Shown: piece after piece, positions 30,352 through 40,353 of the stretch
Position numbering within the stretch: position 1 is the first letter of the stretch
How the letters are laid out: each line of letters starts with the position of its first letter
Assembly (NCBI RefSeq): GCF_000196875.2
Contig: NC_014532.2
Coordinates: forward strand, 1-64,000
DNA length: 64,000 nucleotides
Direction: 5' to 3'
DNA from: Halomonas elongata DSM 2581
GTDB lineage: Bacteria; Pseudomonadota; Gammaproteobacteria; Pseudomonadales; Halomonadaceae
Notes under the pieces: model-generated
What the model was told of the DNA's origin: nothing
The model's input: only the letters and a program-made list of their open reading frames with translations
Database searches by the model: none
Program-made: the position numbers and the translations under genes

Positions 30352-31692
30352 ATGCCACTCGACGCCCCGCCCCGCCCGTCCCCCATCGATCTCGATGAAT
30401 ATCGGAGGCGACGCCGTCGCCTCATCGATGCCTTGCCGACGGATGCCGCCGTACTCTTGCCCGGTGCATCCCTGGTCATTCGCTCCAGAGACAGCGAATT
30501 CCCGTTCCGCCAGGACAGCGACTTCCACTACCTGACGGGCTTTCCCGAACCGGACGCCCTGCTGGTGCTGCTGCCCGGTCGTGCCGAGGGGGAATGCGTG
30601 CTGTTCTGCCAGGATCGCGATCCGGCCATGGAGACCTGGACGGGGCGTCGCCTCGGGGCCGAGGGGGCCGTGCGCGTCCACGGGGTCGATCAAGCCTTCG
30701 AGAATGCCGAGCGCGATGCCCATCTGCTCGAGTTGCTGGAGGGGCGTGTCACGCTCTATCTGCCCCTTGGCGATGCCTCGGCATTGCGCCTGGCGGAGCG
30801 GCTGCGCGGCGAGTTGCTGACTCGGCCTTGCCAGGCTGTGCAGCCGCCGCTGCTGGCCTTTGCCGATGTGACGCCGATGCTGCATGAGCAGCGTCTCGTC
30901 AAGAGCGACGCCGAGCTCGCCCTGCTGCGCCATGCCGGCGAGATCAGTGCCCATGCCCATTGCCGGGCGATGCGGGCCTGCCGCCCGGGGCTTGCCGAAT
31001 ACCAGTTGCAGGCCGAGCTGGAGCACGAGTTTCGCTGGCGGGGCGGCAGCGGACCGGCCTACGCCAGCATCGTCGCCGGCGGGCGCAATGCCGGCATACT
31101 GCACTACATTGATAACCGGGAGCCCTTGTGCGACGGGGATCTGGTGCTGATCGACGCTGGCGCCGAGTTCGATCTCTACGCCGGTGACATCACGCGCACC
31201 TTTCCGGTCAACGGGCGTTTCTCGCCGGCGCAGCGGGCACTCTACGAGGTGGTGCTGGAGGCCCAGGAGCGCGCCATTGCGGCCGTACGTCCCGGCACCA
31301 CCCTCAAGGCGCTTCATCGAGGCGTGGTGCGGGATCTCGCGGCGGGTCTCGTGGCCCTGGACATCCTGGGCGACGATGGCGAGGAGACGCCCGAGTCGAT
31401 CGTGGCAAGGCGTTTCTATCCCCACGGTACCTCCCACTGGCTGGGGCTCGATGTCCACGATGTCGGCGATTATCGCCAGGATGGCGAACCACGATGCCTG
31501 ACGCCCGGCATGGTGATCACCATCGAACCCGGTCTCTACATGCCGGACGACGAAGATCTGCCGGCAGCGTTTCGCGGCATCGGTATTCGTATCGAGGACG
31601 ATGTCGCCGTGACAGCCGAGGGGTGCGAAGTGCTGACTCGAGCGGCACCCAAGCAGGTGGCTGATATCGAGGCCCTGTTGGATGAAAAGTGA
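30352..31692 (+). CDS. pepP: Xaa-Pro aminopeptidase
   Basis: Metallopeptidase that removes N-terminal residues before proline. The 446 residues comprise the aminopeptidase-P N-terminal domain (FRQDSDFHYLTGFPEPDALL) and a creatinase-type catalytic domain. The catalytic domain has metal ligands in DAGAEFDLYAGDITRTFPV, in GTSHWLGLDVHDVGDY, in TIEPGLYMP and in GIRIEDDVAV. The ATG at 30352 has AGGAG 6 bp ahead. It follows ygfB by 34 bp in the same operon. Confidence 0.96.
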   Translation: MPLDAPPRPSPIDLDEYRRRRRRLIDALPTDAAVLLPGASLVIRSRDSEFPFRQDSDFHYLTGFPEPDALLVLLPGRAEGECVLFCQDRDPAMETWTGRRLGAEGAVRVHGVDQAFENAERDAHLLELLEGRVTLYLPLGDASALRLAERLRGELLTRPCQAVQPPLLAFADVTPMLHEQRLVKSDAELALLRHAGEISAHAHCRAMRACRPGLAEYQLQAELEHEFRWRGGSGPAYASIVAGGRNAGILHYIDNREPLCDGDLVLIDAGAEFDLYAGDITRTFPVNGRFSPAQRALYEVVLEAQERAIAAVRPGTTLKALHRGVVRDLAAGLVALDILGDDGEETPESIVARRFYPHGTSHWLGLDVHDVGDYRQDGEPRCLTPGMVITIEPGLYMPDDEDLPAAFRGIGIRIEDDVAVTAEGCEVLTRAAPKQVADIEALLDEK

Positions 31693-31724
31693 TCACTTGT
31701 CGAGCCACCGAAATTGCCTTTATG

Positions 31725-31736
31725 TAATGTACATTA
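31725..31736. promoter_or_regulatory. 12-bp palindrome before ubiH
   Basis: TAATGTACATTA is a perfect palindrome in the AT-rich gap between pepP and ubiH, ending 21 bp before the ubiH start. It could be an operator or part of an internal promoter. The function is unknown. Confidence 0.35.
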
Positions 31737-31757
31737 TGAAATGTCGGAGAGTCGCGC

Positions 31758-32981
31758 ATGAGCGAATCGATCTCGGCTGAGGCGCCGCGGCGCGTGGATA
31801 TCGCGATCGTCGGCGGCGGCCTGGTCGGTGCCAGCCTGGGGGCGGCGCTGGCGCCATTGATGCGTGACCGGGCGCTGTCCGTGGCGGTGATCGAAGCCGC
31901 GTCCGTGTCCGATGGCCTGGATGCCCCCTGGCAGCCGAGCTTCGATGCCCGGGCCAGCGCGATCTCTCGGGGAACGGCGAATCATTTCGACAGCCTGGGC
32001 GTGTGGTCGAGCATGGCCGAGCGCGCCTCGCCGATCCGCTGCATTCATGTCAGCGAGCGGGGGCGGCTGGGCGCGACCCGGTTGCGTGCCGAGGAATTCG
32101 GCGAGGAGGCCATGGGGCATGTGATTCCCAATGCCTGGATGGGGCGTGTCCTGCATCGTCGGCTTGCCGAGCTGCCCCTGGCCTGGCATTGCCCGGCTCG
32201 GGTGGAAAGCATCCAGCCCCGGGCCGGCGGCCATTGGCTGGAGCTTTCCGATGGCGCCCGGCTCGAGGCCGGGCTGACGGTCCTGGCCGATGGCGGTCGG
32301 TCGGGGCTCAAGGAGCGCCTTGGCATCGAGAGTCGGGAACATCCCTATGAGCAGGCTGCCGTGATCGCCACGGTGGAGCTGGATCGCCCCCACGACGGCA
32401 TGGCCTACGAGCGTTTCACGCCTTCCGGTCCGATCGCCCTGCTGCCCATGGCCGGACAGCGCATGGCGCTGGTCTGGACCTTTGCGGCCGGCGGCGAGCG
32501 GGGTGCCCTGGCACTGTCCGATGCCGATTTCCTGGCGCGCCTGCAGGCCTCCTTCGGGGATCGGGCGGGACGTTTCCGTCGGGTCGGCAAGCGCCACGCT
32601 TATCCGCTCTCGCTGGTCACCGCCAGCGAAACGGTGCGTCCGGGCCTGGCCGTGATGGGCAATGCCGCCCATGCCCTGCATCCGGTAGCCGGACAGGGGT
32701 TCAACCTGGCGCTGCGAGGCGTGATGGATCTGGTGGCTGCCATCGAGGCGGGACTGGCGCGCGGCGATGCGCCGGGAGAGGCGGCCACGCTGAACGATTT
32801 CGAGGCCCGTCGCAGCGGGGATCGGGACAATGTGATTCGTTTCAGCGATGGCCTGGTGCGACTGTTCGGCTATGATCATCCGCTGTTGTCGCATGCCCGC
32901 GCCGCCGGTCTGGTGGGGCTCAATCTGCTGGGGCCGCTGCGTCGCACTTTGGCCAGGCGGGCCATGGGCATGGAGCGGTGA
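31758..32981 (+). CDS. ubiH: 2-octaprenyl-6-methoxyphenol hydroxylase
   Basis: FAD-dependent monooxygenase of ubiquinone synthesis. The 407 residues have the dinucleotide fold DIAIVGGGLVGASLGAAL, the FDARASAISRGTANHFDSLG segment of UbiH proteins, the LADGGRSGLKERLG DG motif, and the FAD motif AVMGNAAHALHPVAGQGFNLAL. It sits between pepP and a second hydroxylase, the conserved order of this operon. Confidence 0.94.
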   Translation: MSESISAEAPRRVDIAIVGGGLVGASLGAALAPLMRDRALSVAVIEAASVSDGLDAPWQPSFDARASAISRGTANHFDSLGVWSSMAERASPIRCIHVSERGRLGATRLRAEEFGEEAMGHVIPNAWMGRVLHRRLAELPLAWHCPARVESIQPRAGGHWLELSDGARLEAGLTVLADGGRSGLKERLGIESREHPYEQAAVIATVELDRPHDGMAYERFTPSGPIALLPMAGQRMALVWTFAAGGERGALALSDADFLARLQASFGDRAGRFRRVGKRHAYPLSLVTASETVRPGLAVMGNAAHALHPVAGQGFNLALRGVMDLVAAIEAGLARGDAPGEAATLNDFEARRSGDRDNVIRFSDGLVRLFGYDHPLLSHARAAGLVGLNLLGPLRRTLARRAMGMER

Positions 32982-33017
32982 TGATGCCGGAGATAAAGAT
33001 GAAAGGGACGATGCCCC

Positions 33018-34253
33018 ATGAAGACTGACACGGCGGGCAACGAGGTGATGATCGTCGGTGGCGGCATGGTCGGCGCGACCCTGGCGTGCCTGCTGGGGCA
33101 GGCCGGCGTGTCGGTGATGCTGCTGGATGCCAGGCCGGGGCCCGTGGATGCCGAGACGGCAGGGCGTGGGCCGGCGGATCTGCGGGTCAGTGCGCTGACG
33201 CCGGTGTCCCAGCGCCTGCTGGATGGCCTGGGCGTGTGGGCGTCGATGCGCGGGCGTCGTGTCACGCCTTATCACCATATGCGGGTCTGGGACGGCGAAG
33301 GCTCCGGCGAGGTGAGTTTTTCCGCCGATCAGGCGGGCCTGCCGGTCCTCGGTCATATCGTCGAGAATGACGTGGTGGTGGCGGCCCTGGAGGCGCGTCT
33401 GGCGGAGCTGCCCTCGGTACGGCGGCGTTTCGCTACCCGGGTCGTCGGGTTCGAGACGCATCATGATGCCCCGCTGGTGTGCCTGGAAGACGGCGAAAGG
33501 CTGAGTGCGCCCCTGGTGGTGGCCGCCGATGGGGCGCGTTCGCCGCTGCGGGAGATGGCCGGGATCGAGACCCGGTCGCATGACACCGGGCAGGTGGCGC
33601 TGGTGACCTCGGTGTGCACCGAACGCCCTCACGGCGGCGTGGCACGACAGGCCTTCCTGGCCGATGGGCCGCTGGCGTTCTTGCCGCTGACCCTGGACGG
33701 CGATGACCGTCATTGCTCGATCGTCTGGTCGACCTCGCCGGATGAGGCCGAGCGGCTGTCAGCGTTGCCGGCTGAAGCGCTGGGAGCGGAGCTGGAGGCC
33801 GGTATCGGTGCCTGCCTGGGCCGGGTGACGCCGACTGACCGGGCGATGTGCCTGCCGCTGACCCAGCGTCACGCCGAACGCTATACACTGCCGGGACTGG
33901 CCCTGGTGGGCGATGCCGCGCACAGCATTCACCCCTTGGCGGGTCAGGGAGCCAACCTGGGCTTGATGGATGTGGCGGTGCTGGCCGAGGAACTGCTCGA
34001 GGCACGGCGGCGTGGCATCGCACTGGGCGATGAGGCCTGGCTGGCGCGTTATGCGCGTCGTCGTCGGGGCGACAATGCCGCCATGTTGCGCCTGATGGAT
34101 GGGTTCAGGCTGCTGTTCGGGGCGCGCCATCCGGCGCTGACCCTGGCGCGCAACCTGGGGCTCGCCGGCGTCGACCGGCTGGGCCCCGTCAAGCGTTTGC
34201 TGATGCAGCAGGCGGCGGGTCGGCGGGGCCGCCTGCCCGACACCTGCCTGTGA
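33018..34253 (+). CDS. ubiI: UbiH/UbiF/VisC family FAD hydroxylase (UbiI by position)
   Basis: Second FAD monooxygenase of ubiquinone ring hydroxylation. The 411 residues have MIVGGGMVGATLACLLGQAG, the RVSALTPVSQRLLDGLGVW segment, AADGARSPLREMAG and VGDAAHSIHPLAGQGANLGL. Its place right after ubiH suggests UbiI (VisC), but UbiF-type activity cannot be excluded from sequence alone. It is the last gene of the operon and converges on the protease gene with only 12 bp between. Confidence 0.88.
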   Translation: MKTDTAGNEVMIVGGGMVGATLACLLGQAGVSVMLLDARPGPVDAETAGRGPADLRVSALTPVSQRLLDGLGVWASMRGRRVTPYHHMRVWDGEGSGEVSFSADQAGLPVLGHIVENDVVVAALEARLAELPSVRRRFATRVVGFETHHDAPLVCLEDGERLSAPLVVAADGARSPLREMAGIETRSHDTGQVALVTSVCTERPHGGVARQAFLADGPLAFLPLTLDGDDRHCSIVWSTSPDEAERLSALPAEALGAELEAGIGACLGRVTPTDRAMCLPLTQRHAERYTLPGLALVGDAAHSIHPLAGQGANLGLMDVAVLAEELLEARRRGIALGDEAWLARYARRRRGDNAAMLRLMDGFRLLFGARHPALTLARNLGLAGVDRLGPVKRLLMQQAAGRRGRLPDTCL

Positions 34254-34265
34254 GCGGTTTCGTCG

Positions 34266-35549
34266 TCAGCGCTTGCGTTCATCCAGCACGTTCAAGGCCT
34301 TGAGCAGGTTCAGGGCCTCGCCGAGCTGGTAGTCGTCGCGCAGGCGGGCATTGAGCTCTCCGCTTTCCGCGTCCTTGCCGTTGCCGGACAGGTGGCCTTC
34401 CAGGTCGGCTTCGCGGACCCGCAGGCCGTTGTCCTGGGCGACCTCGAGACGACCGCGCACCACCTCGACATCGGGCTTGATGCCCTGGGCCTGAATGGAG
34501 CGGCCGCTCGGCGTGAAGTAGCGCGCGGTGGTCAGCTTGAGGGCCTCGTTCTCGCCCAGCGGCATGATCTGCTGCACCGAACCCTTGCCGAAGCTCTCGG
34601 TTCCCATCACCACGCCGCGTCGCTGGTCCTGCAGGGCGCCGGCGACGATCTCCGCCGCCGAAGCGCTGCCGCCATTGATCAACACCACCAGCGGGACATC
34701 GGGGGCGGTGGTGGCGCGGTTGGCATAGAAGCTCAATTCGCTGTCGGCCAGCCGGCCTTCGGTGTAGACGATGCGGCCATCGTCGAGGAAGGCATCGGCC
34801 ACGTCGACGGCGGCCTGAAGCACGCCACCGGGGTTGTTGCGAAGGTCGAGCACCAGCCCCTGCAGTGGGCCGTCATCGGTCAATTCGTTCAGGGCGTTGA
34901 CGACCTGATCGCCGGTGCGGGCCTGGAACTGGCTGATCCGCAGGTAACCGTAACCCGGGGCCAGGGTGTCGCTCTTCACGCTCTGGGTCCGGATGACCTC
35001 GCGCTCCAGGGTGATGTTGCGCGGTGCATCCTCGCCCTGGCGGATGATGGTCAGGCGGATGTCGGTACCCGGGTCGCCACGCATCAGGTCGACCGCCTCC
35101 TGCAGCGACATGCCCTCGGTCGGGGTGTCGTTGATGCGCAGGATGGTGTCCTGAGCCTGGAGGCCGGCGCGTGAGGCAGGTGTGTCATCGATGGGCGTGA
35201 TCACGGTGATCTGGCCGTCGCGCTTGCCGACCTCGATACCCACGCCGCCGAACTCGCCCTGGGTGGATTCGCGCAGGTTCTCGTAGGCCTCGGCGTCGAG
35301 GTAGGAGGAATGCGGGTCCAGCTCGCTCAACATGCCACGCATGGCGTTGTGCAGCAGGGTGGCGTCGTCGACCTCCTCGACATAGGCACGCTTGATGCGT
35401 TCGAACACCTCGGCGAAGGCCTGGATCTCGGCCACCGGCAGGTCGTCTTCGGTCTCGTTTGCAGCGACGACGGGAAGCGGAGCGGCGAGGAGAGCGATGG
35501 GCAACAGTATCGCTCCCAGGCGGCGCCGGAGTGTGGGGCTTAGAGGCAT
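34266..35549 (-). CDS. Carboxyl-terminal processing protease (S41)
   Basis: Periplasmic serine protease, 427 residues. It has an N-terminal signal sequence (hydrophobic core ILLPIALLAAPLPVVA, about 12-28), a PDZ domain (about 90-170), and the catalytic domain with NGGSASAAEIVAGAL (Ser) and the ESFGKGSVQQIMPLG segment (Lys). The ATG at 35549 was chosen because upstream in-frame codons would spoil the signal peptide. It follows envC and gpmI in the same direction, a common arrangement in gammaproteobacteria. Confidence 0.93.
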   Translation of the reverse strand: MPLSPTLRRRLGAILLPIALLAAPLPVVAANETEDDLPVAEIQAFAEVFERIKRAYVEEVDDATLLHNAMRGMLSELDPHSSYLDAEAYENLRESTQGEFGGVGIEVGKRDGQITVITPIDDTPASRAGLQAQDTILRINDTPTEGMSLQEAVDLMRGDPGTDIRLTIIRQGEDAPRNITLEREVIRTQSVKSDTLAPGYGYLRISQFQARTGDQVVNALNELTDDGPLQGLVLDLRNNPGGVLQAAVDVADAFLDDGRIVYTEGRLADSELSFYANRATTAPDVPLVVLINGGSASAAEIVAGALQDQRRGVVMGTESFGKGSVQQIMPLGENEALKLTTARYFTPSGRSIQAQGIKPDVEVVRGRLEVAQDNGLRVREADLEGHLSGNGKDAESGELNARLRDDYQLGEALNLLKALNVLDERKR

Positions 35550-35653
35550 GCGGTCTCTCGCGGTTCCATTGGAGTGGGCCCAGCATAGCGTGGGCATGGC
35601 GGCCAAGAAAACACTGAAGCGAGGGGACGTCGTTCTGGACGTCCCCGTGGCGT

Positions 35654-36811
35654 TTACCGCCGGGCCACCCAGCTCTGGGGGTCGATGGGATCCCCGGCAC
35701 GACGCACCTCGAAATACAGGCCCGGGGAGGACTGGCCCCCGGAGGCACCCACCACGCCGATGGTCTGTCCCGTCTCGATGGCGGCGCCGACCTCGGTGCT
35801 GAAGTGCTGCAGGTGGGCATACAGGGTCATCACGCCATCGCCGTGATCGATGATCAGCAGGTTGCCGAAGCCGCGCATCCAGTCGGCGAACACGACCCGG
35901 CCGGCATGTACCGCCTCGACCGGCGTGCCGGCCGCGGTGCGGATCAGCATACCGTCGCGATGCACGCCGCGCCCCTGCCGGAAGGCGGAAGTCACCTTCC
36001 CCTGGACCGGCCAGGGAAGATCGCCCCGGGTTTCGCCGATGGCAGTGGAGGGCGGCGGACGCTCGAGGCGGGCCAGGCGCTCCTGCACCTGCTGCAGCAC
36101 TTGCTCGGCATGCGCCCGGTCCTGATCGAGGGCGGACAAGCGCGCCTCCTTGGTGGCGTAGCGCTCGTCCAGCTTGGCCACCAGCGCCTTGCGCTCGTCC
36201 ATCTGGCTGGCCAGCTCGGCACTGCGTTTTTCCAGCTCGGCGGCCAGTTGCTCCAGCTGTTGGCCGCGCTCGTCCAGGGCCTGCTGGTTGTCGTCCAATG
36301 CCTTGTCCAGCCTGTCGAGTTCCTCCAGCCGGGCATTGCGGGCTTCGGCGAGATGGTTGAGGTAGGTCTGCAGGCGGTCCAGCCGGCTCGGGTCGTCCTG
36401 ATTGAGCAGCAGCTTGAGCTGTGGGGTCAGGCCGAGACGATAGAGGGCATCGATCTGTTGCTCGAGGGCGGCAATCTGCTCCTGGCGCTCGGCCTCCAGG
36501 CGTTCGCGCTCCTCCTCCAACTCGATGACCTCGTCGTTCAGCGAGCGTCGCTGCGCCTGAATGTCGTCGAGGCGGCTATGGGTCTCGGCCAGTTGCGTCT
36601 CGATCTTGCGCAGTGCCTCACTGGCCTCGTCCCGCTCCTGACCGGTGGCATCGAGCTCCTGGGTGACGCTCTGGATGCGTTCACCGATGGCGTCCAGTCG
36701 CTGGCGTGCCTCTCGCTCATCGGTGACCGCTATGGCCGGCGATACGGCCAGCCATAGCACCAGTGGCAGCAGGCAGCGTGCGCCATTCCGGCGTGGGAAT
36801 GACTCGCTCAC
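35654..36811 (-). CDS. envC: EnvC-like murein hydrolase activator
   Basis: Periplasmic protein that activates septal amidases during cell separation. The 385 residues have a signal sequence (about 10-28), a long coiled coil (about 30-250) and a C-terminal LytM/M23-type domain. In that domain the usual zinc motifs are altered (HRDGMLIR in place of HxGxD, LYFEVR in place of HxHFE), consistent with a non-catalytic activator. The GTG at 36811 overlaps the gpmI stop (GTGA). The frame stays open upstream within gpmI. Confidence 0.92.
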   Translation of the reverse strand: MSESFPRRNGARCLLPLVLWLAVSPAIAVTDEREARQRLDAIGERIQSVTQELDATGQERDEASEALRKIETQLAETHSRLDDIQAQRRSLNDEVIELEEERERLEAERQEQIAALEQQIDALYRLGLTPQLKLLLNQDDPSRLDRLQTYLNHLAEARNARLEELDRLDKALDDNQQALDERGQQLEQLAAELEKRSAELASQMDERKALVAKLDERYATKEARLSALDQDRAHAEQVLQQVQERLARLERPPPSTAIGETRGDLPWPVQGKVTSAFRQGRGVHRDGMLIRTAAGTPVEAVHAGRVVFADWMRGFGNLLIIDHGDGVMTLYAHLQHFSTEVGAAIETGQTIGVVGASGGQSSPGLYFEVRRAGDPIDPQSWVARR

Positions 36812-38382
36812 TGAGGTTCGATCAGAATCCGGCCGGTCATCTCTTCGGGTACCGGCTGGTCCATCATCGCCAGCAGTGTCGGCGCGAGGTCGCACAGGCT
36901 GCCATCGTCGAGGAGCTTGCGCGGACGCTCGCCGACATAGACCAGCGGTACCTGGAAGGTGGTGTGGGCGGTCTGCGGCGCGCCGGTCTCGGGGTGCACC
37001 ATCTGTTCGGCGTTGCCGTGGTCGGCGGTGATCAGGCAGGCGCCGCCGGCCTTCTCGATGGCCTCGACCACGCGACCCACGCAGGTGTCCACGGCCTCGA
37101 TGGCGGCCACGGCGGCATCGAAGTCACCGGTATGGCCGACCATGTCGCCGTTGGCGTAGTTGCACACGATCAGATCGAAGGCGTCGGATTCGATGGCATC
37201 GACCAGGCGGTCGGTGACCTCCACGGCGCTCATCTCGGGCTTTTCGTCATAGGTCTTCACGTCCTGGGGCGAGGGCACCAGGATCCGGGTCTCGCCCTGG
37301 AACTCGGCTTCGCGACCGCCGGAGAAGAAGAAGGTGACGTGAGCGTACTTTTCGGTCTCGGCGATACGCAGCTGGGTCAGGTCGCGCTGCTCCATCACCT
37401 CGCCCAGGGTGTTGGGCAGGTCGGCCGGCGGGAAGGCGGCCGGTGCCGGGATGTCGGCGGCATACTGGGTCATGGTCACCAGGCTGCCATTGGCCAGCCG
37501 GGGGTGGGCCCGGCGCTCGAAACCATCGAAGTCGTCCTCGACGAAGGCGCGGGTCAGTTCCCTGGCGCGGTCGGCGCGGAAGTTCATGAACAGGGCGGCG
37601 TCGCCGTCTTCCATGGTGATCGGCGTGCCACTCGACACGATGGCGGTGGAGGTGACGAATTCGTCGGTCTCGCCGCGTTCGTAGGCGGCCTGCAGGCCGG
37701 CCTCGGCACTGGCGGCCCGATATTCGCCGTGACCTTCGGTCACCAGGCGGTAGGCCTGTTCGACGCGCTCCCAGCGGTTGTCGCGGTCCATGGCGAAATA
37801 GCGGCCGATCAACGAGGCGACGAAACCGTTGTCGGCACCGACCAGCTCGGCCAGCTTGGCGTTGGCCCGCTCGATGGAGGCCAGGGCGCTCTTCGGAGCG
37901 GTATCGCGGCCGTCGAGGAAACCGTGCAGGTAGATGCGCTTGGCACCGCGCTGGGCGGCCAGTTCGGCCATGGCCAGGATGTGGTCCTCGTGACTGTGCA
38001 CGCCGCCCGGCGACAGCAGACCGAGCAGGTGGACCGCCTTGCCGGCGTTCACGGCGGCGTCGATGGCGTCGGTCAGGATGGCGTTGTCGGCCAGCTCGTT
38101 GTCTTCGATGGCCTTGGTGATGCGCGTGAAGTCCTGATAGACGATGCGCCCGGCCCCGAGGTTCATGTGGCCGACTTCCGAGTTGCCCATCTGGCCGTCG
38201 GGCAGGCCCACGTAGCGTCCGTCGGTATGCAGCAGGGCGTGGGGACGCTCTGCCCAGAGACGATCCATTACCGGCGTGCGCGCGGCCTGGACCGCATTGT
38301 GGGCGGCATCCGGGTTGTGGCCGTAGCCGTCGAGGATGATCAGTGCCACCGGGCGGGGTGTCGGGGTCGATGTATCGGTCAT
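36808..38382 (-). CDS. gpmI: 2,3-bisphosphoglycerate-independent phosphoglycerate mutase
   Basis: Cofactor-independent glycolytic mutase with two metal ions, 524 residues. It has [19 protein letters not shown] (metal ligand Asp), the catalytic serine in [27 protein letters not shown], and [15 protein letters not shown]. The ATG at 38382 gives [19 protein letters not shown]. The envC start overlaps its stop, so the two are coupled as in E. coli. Confidence 0.96.
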   Translation of the reverse strand: MTDTSTPTPRPVALIILDGYGHNPDAAHNAVQAARTPVMDRLWAERPHALLHTDGRYVGLPDGQMGNSEVGHMNLGAGRIVYQDFTRITKAIEDNELADNAILTDAIDAAVNAGKAVHLLGLLSPGGVHSHEDHILAMAELAAQRGAKRIYLHGFLDGRDTAPKSALASIERANAKLAELVGADNGFVASLIGRYFAMDRDNRWERVEQAYRLVTEGHGEYRAASAEAGLQAAYERGETDEFVTSTAIVSSGTPITMEDGDAALFMNFRADRARELTRAFVEDDFDGFERRAHPRLANGSLVTMTQYAADIPAPAAFPPADLPNTLGEVMEQRDLTQLRIAETEKYAHVTFFFSGGREAEFQGETRILVPSPQDVKTYDEKPEMSAVEVTDRLVDAIESDAFDLIVCNYANGDMVGHTGDFDAAVAAIEAVDTCVGRVVEAIEKAGGACLITADHGNAEQMVHPETGAPQTAHTTFQVPLVYVGERPRKLLDDGSLCDLAPTLLAMMDQPVPEEMTGRILIEPQ

Positions 38383-38590
38383 GGGAGCCTCATAGTGAAG
38401 AAGCGAGGGGCGCGACGCCTCCGGGCCGTCGGCGGGGTCGCGACTTGCCACTGCATACGGCATCATATCGCACGGGTCCACCGGGCGTCATTTTGGTCGT
38501 CCTCGGTCGGGGCCTGCATCATGTATACTGGGCGCCGCCGGCGCTTGCCGGCCCGTTCACCGTGCACCCGAAGAAGAGTTACTCCAAGCC

Positions 38591-39013
38591 ATGATCGATC
38601 AGCTGTTCGAATTCGTGCAGAACCATCCACTGCTGGTGGGCGCCTTCCTGCTGGTGTTACTCGCCTGGGCCCTCTACGAGGTCCGCAGCAGCGGCGCCAA
38701 TGGTGTTTCCACCAGCGAGGCCACTCAGCTGGTCAATCGCGAGGACGCCGTGGTGCTCGACATCCGCGAGACCAAGGAATTCAAGGCGGGCCATATCGCC
38801 GGCGCGCGCAACATTCCCCAGAGCCGGATCGATGACCGAATCGCCGAGCTCGACAAGTTCAAGGACAAGCCGGTCATCGTGGTCTGCAAGCACGGCCAGA
38901 GTTCCGGTGCCGTCCAGGGCAAGCTGGCCAAGGCCGGCTTCGAGCGTGCACTCAAGCTCAAGGGCGGCATGACGCAGTGGCAGTCCGACGGCCTGCCGCT
39001 GGTCAAGAAGTGA
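38591..39013 (+). CDS. Membrane-anchored rhodanese-like protein (YibN type)
   Basis: Sulfurtransferase-fold protein of 140 residues with one N-terminal membrane helix (about 13-29) and a rhodanese domain (about 40-138). The catalytic cysteine is Cys99 in VVCKHGQSS. It lies just before secB like yibN of E. coli, but the grxC gene that usually separates them is absent. Its substrate is unknown. Confidence 0.92.
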   Translation: MIDQLFEFVQNHPLLVGAFLLVLLAWALYEVRSSGANGVSTSEATQLVNREDAVVLDIRETKEFKAGHIAGARNIPQSRIDDRIAELDKFKDKPVIVVCKHGQSSGAVQGKLAKAGFERALKLKGGMTQWQSDGLPLVKK

Positions 39014-39060
39014 CACGCCGATTTTTCCTATTCTCCATTTAACGTAAAGGACGCATTTCC

Positions 39061-39576
39061 ATGGCGGAAGACAACAACCAAGGCAACGGCGCCAACGGCC
39101 AGGCCGCCGACCAGCAGGACAAGCCGCAGGTACAATTCGCCCTGCAGCGCATCTATATCAAGGATCTGTCCTTCGAGGCGCCGAACTCTCCGTCGGTGTT
39201 CCAGCAGCCGTTCAAGCCCAAGGTCGGCCTGGACCTGGACACCACCCACCAGAAAGTCGGTGAGGACCTCTACGAAGTGGTGGTCAAGGTCACCGCCCAG
39301 GTGACTCATAGCGAGGAAGGCACGACTTCCTTCCTGGCCGAAGTCGAGCAGGCCGGCATGTTCCGCATCGGCGGCCTCGAGGGCGCGCAGCTGGATCATA
39401 CCCTGGGTGCGTTCTGCCCCAATGTGCTGTTCCCCTATGCTCGCGAATGCGTCGATAGCCTGGTCAACCGTGGCGGCTTCCCCCCGCTGATGCTGGCGCC
39501 GGTGAACTTCGAGGCGATCTACGCCCAGCGCAAGCAGCGCGAGGCCCAGCAGCAGGGCGAGCAGGCCACGCAGTAA
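39061..39576 (+). CDS. secB: Protein-export chaperone SecB
   Basis: Cytosolic tetrameric chaperone that passes unfolded preproteins to SecA. The 171 residues contain the family core [20 protein letters not shown] and the conserved [20 protein letters not shown] and [18 protein letters not shown] segments, with an acidic/Gln-rich tail. Together with the upstream rhodanese gene it forms a likely small operon. Confidence 0.97.
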   Translation: MAEDNNQGNGANGQAADQQDKPQVQFALQRIYIKDLSFEAPNSPSVFQQPFKPKVGLDLDTTHQKVGEDLYEVVVKVTAQVTHSEEGTTSFLAEVEQAGMFRIGGLEGAQLDHTLGAFCPNVLFPYARECVDSLVNRGGFPPLMLAPVNFEAIYAQRKQREAQQQGEQATQ

Positions 39577-39602
39577 CCCTTGGCTGTCAGAGGCTGGTTG
39601 CG

Positions 39603-40349
39603 ATGAGCGCCAAGCATTCGATGGGCAAGGCCCCTCGCATTCATGTCGCCGCCGAGCTGCAGGCCGGCGGCGACGTGGTTCTGCCCGATGGCGCGGCGCG
39701 CCATGTGGCGAGAGTCCTGCGCCTGGGGCCCGGTGCGCCCGTGATCATCTTCGATGGTCAGGGCAATGAGGCCGAGGCGATCCTGACCGAGGCCGGTCGC
39801 AAGCAGGTGGTGGCTCGCGTCGAACGCGTTGCCGCCGGACGTGGCGAGTCGCCGCTGGCCGTGCACCTGGGGCAGGCCATCTCCAAGGGCGACCGCATGG
39901 ACTACGCCATCCAGAAGGCCGTGGAACTGGGCGTCGCCGAGATCACGCCGCTTTACACCGAACATGGTGACGTGCGTCTCAAGGGCGAACGCGAGGCCAA
40001 GAAACTGGCCCATTGGCAGGCGGTTGCGGCCAGTGCCTGCGAACAGTGCGGTCGAGCCACCTTGCCGCCGGTGTATCCACCGCGCAGCGTGGTCGACTGG
40101 CTGGCCGAGCGTGACGAGCCCCTGTGCCTGGTGCTGCATCCCGGCACGCCCGGGGGGCTCGACCGGCATGACGACCCCGTTCGGGCGGCGTTGTTGATCG
40201 GACCCGAAGGTGGCCTCTCCCACGCCGAGGTGGATGCTGCCGCCGATGCCGGCTTCGCCTCCTTGACCCTCGGCCCGCGCATCCTGCGCACCGAGACCGC
40301 CCCGGTCGTCGCCTTGTCCCTGCTGCAGAACCGCTTCGGGGATTTGTGA
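39603..40349 (+). CDS. rsmE: 16S rRNA (uracil1498-N3)-methyltransferase
   Basis: SPOUT methyltransferase of 248 residues that modifies U1498 of 16S rRNA. It has the N-terminal PUA-like RNA-binding part (HVARVLRLGPGAPVIIFDGQG), and the knotted cofactor site with LIGPEGGLSHAEVDAA and LGPRILRTETA. It lies 26 bp after secB and ends 4 bp before the convergent GntR gene. Confidence 0.95.
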   Translation: MSAKHSMGKAPRIHVAAELQAGGDVVLPDGAARHVARVLRLGPGAPVIIFDGQGNEAEAILTEAGRKQVVARVERVAAGRGESPLAVHLGQAISKGDRMDYAIQKAVELGVAEITPLYTEHGDVRLKGEREAKKLAHWQAVAASACEQCGRATLPPVYPPRSVVDWLAERDEPLCLVLHPGTPGGLDRHDDPVRAALLIGPEGGLSHAEVDAAADAGFASLTLGPRILRTETAPVVALSLLQNRFGDL

Positions 40350-40353
40350 TAGT

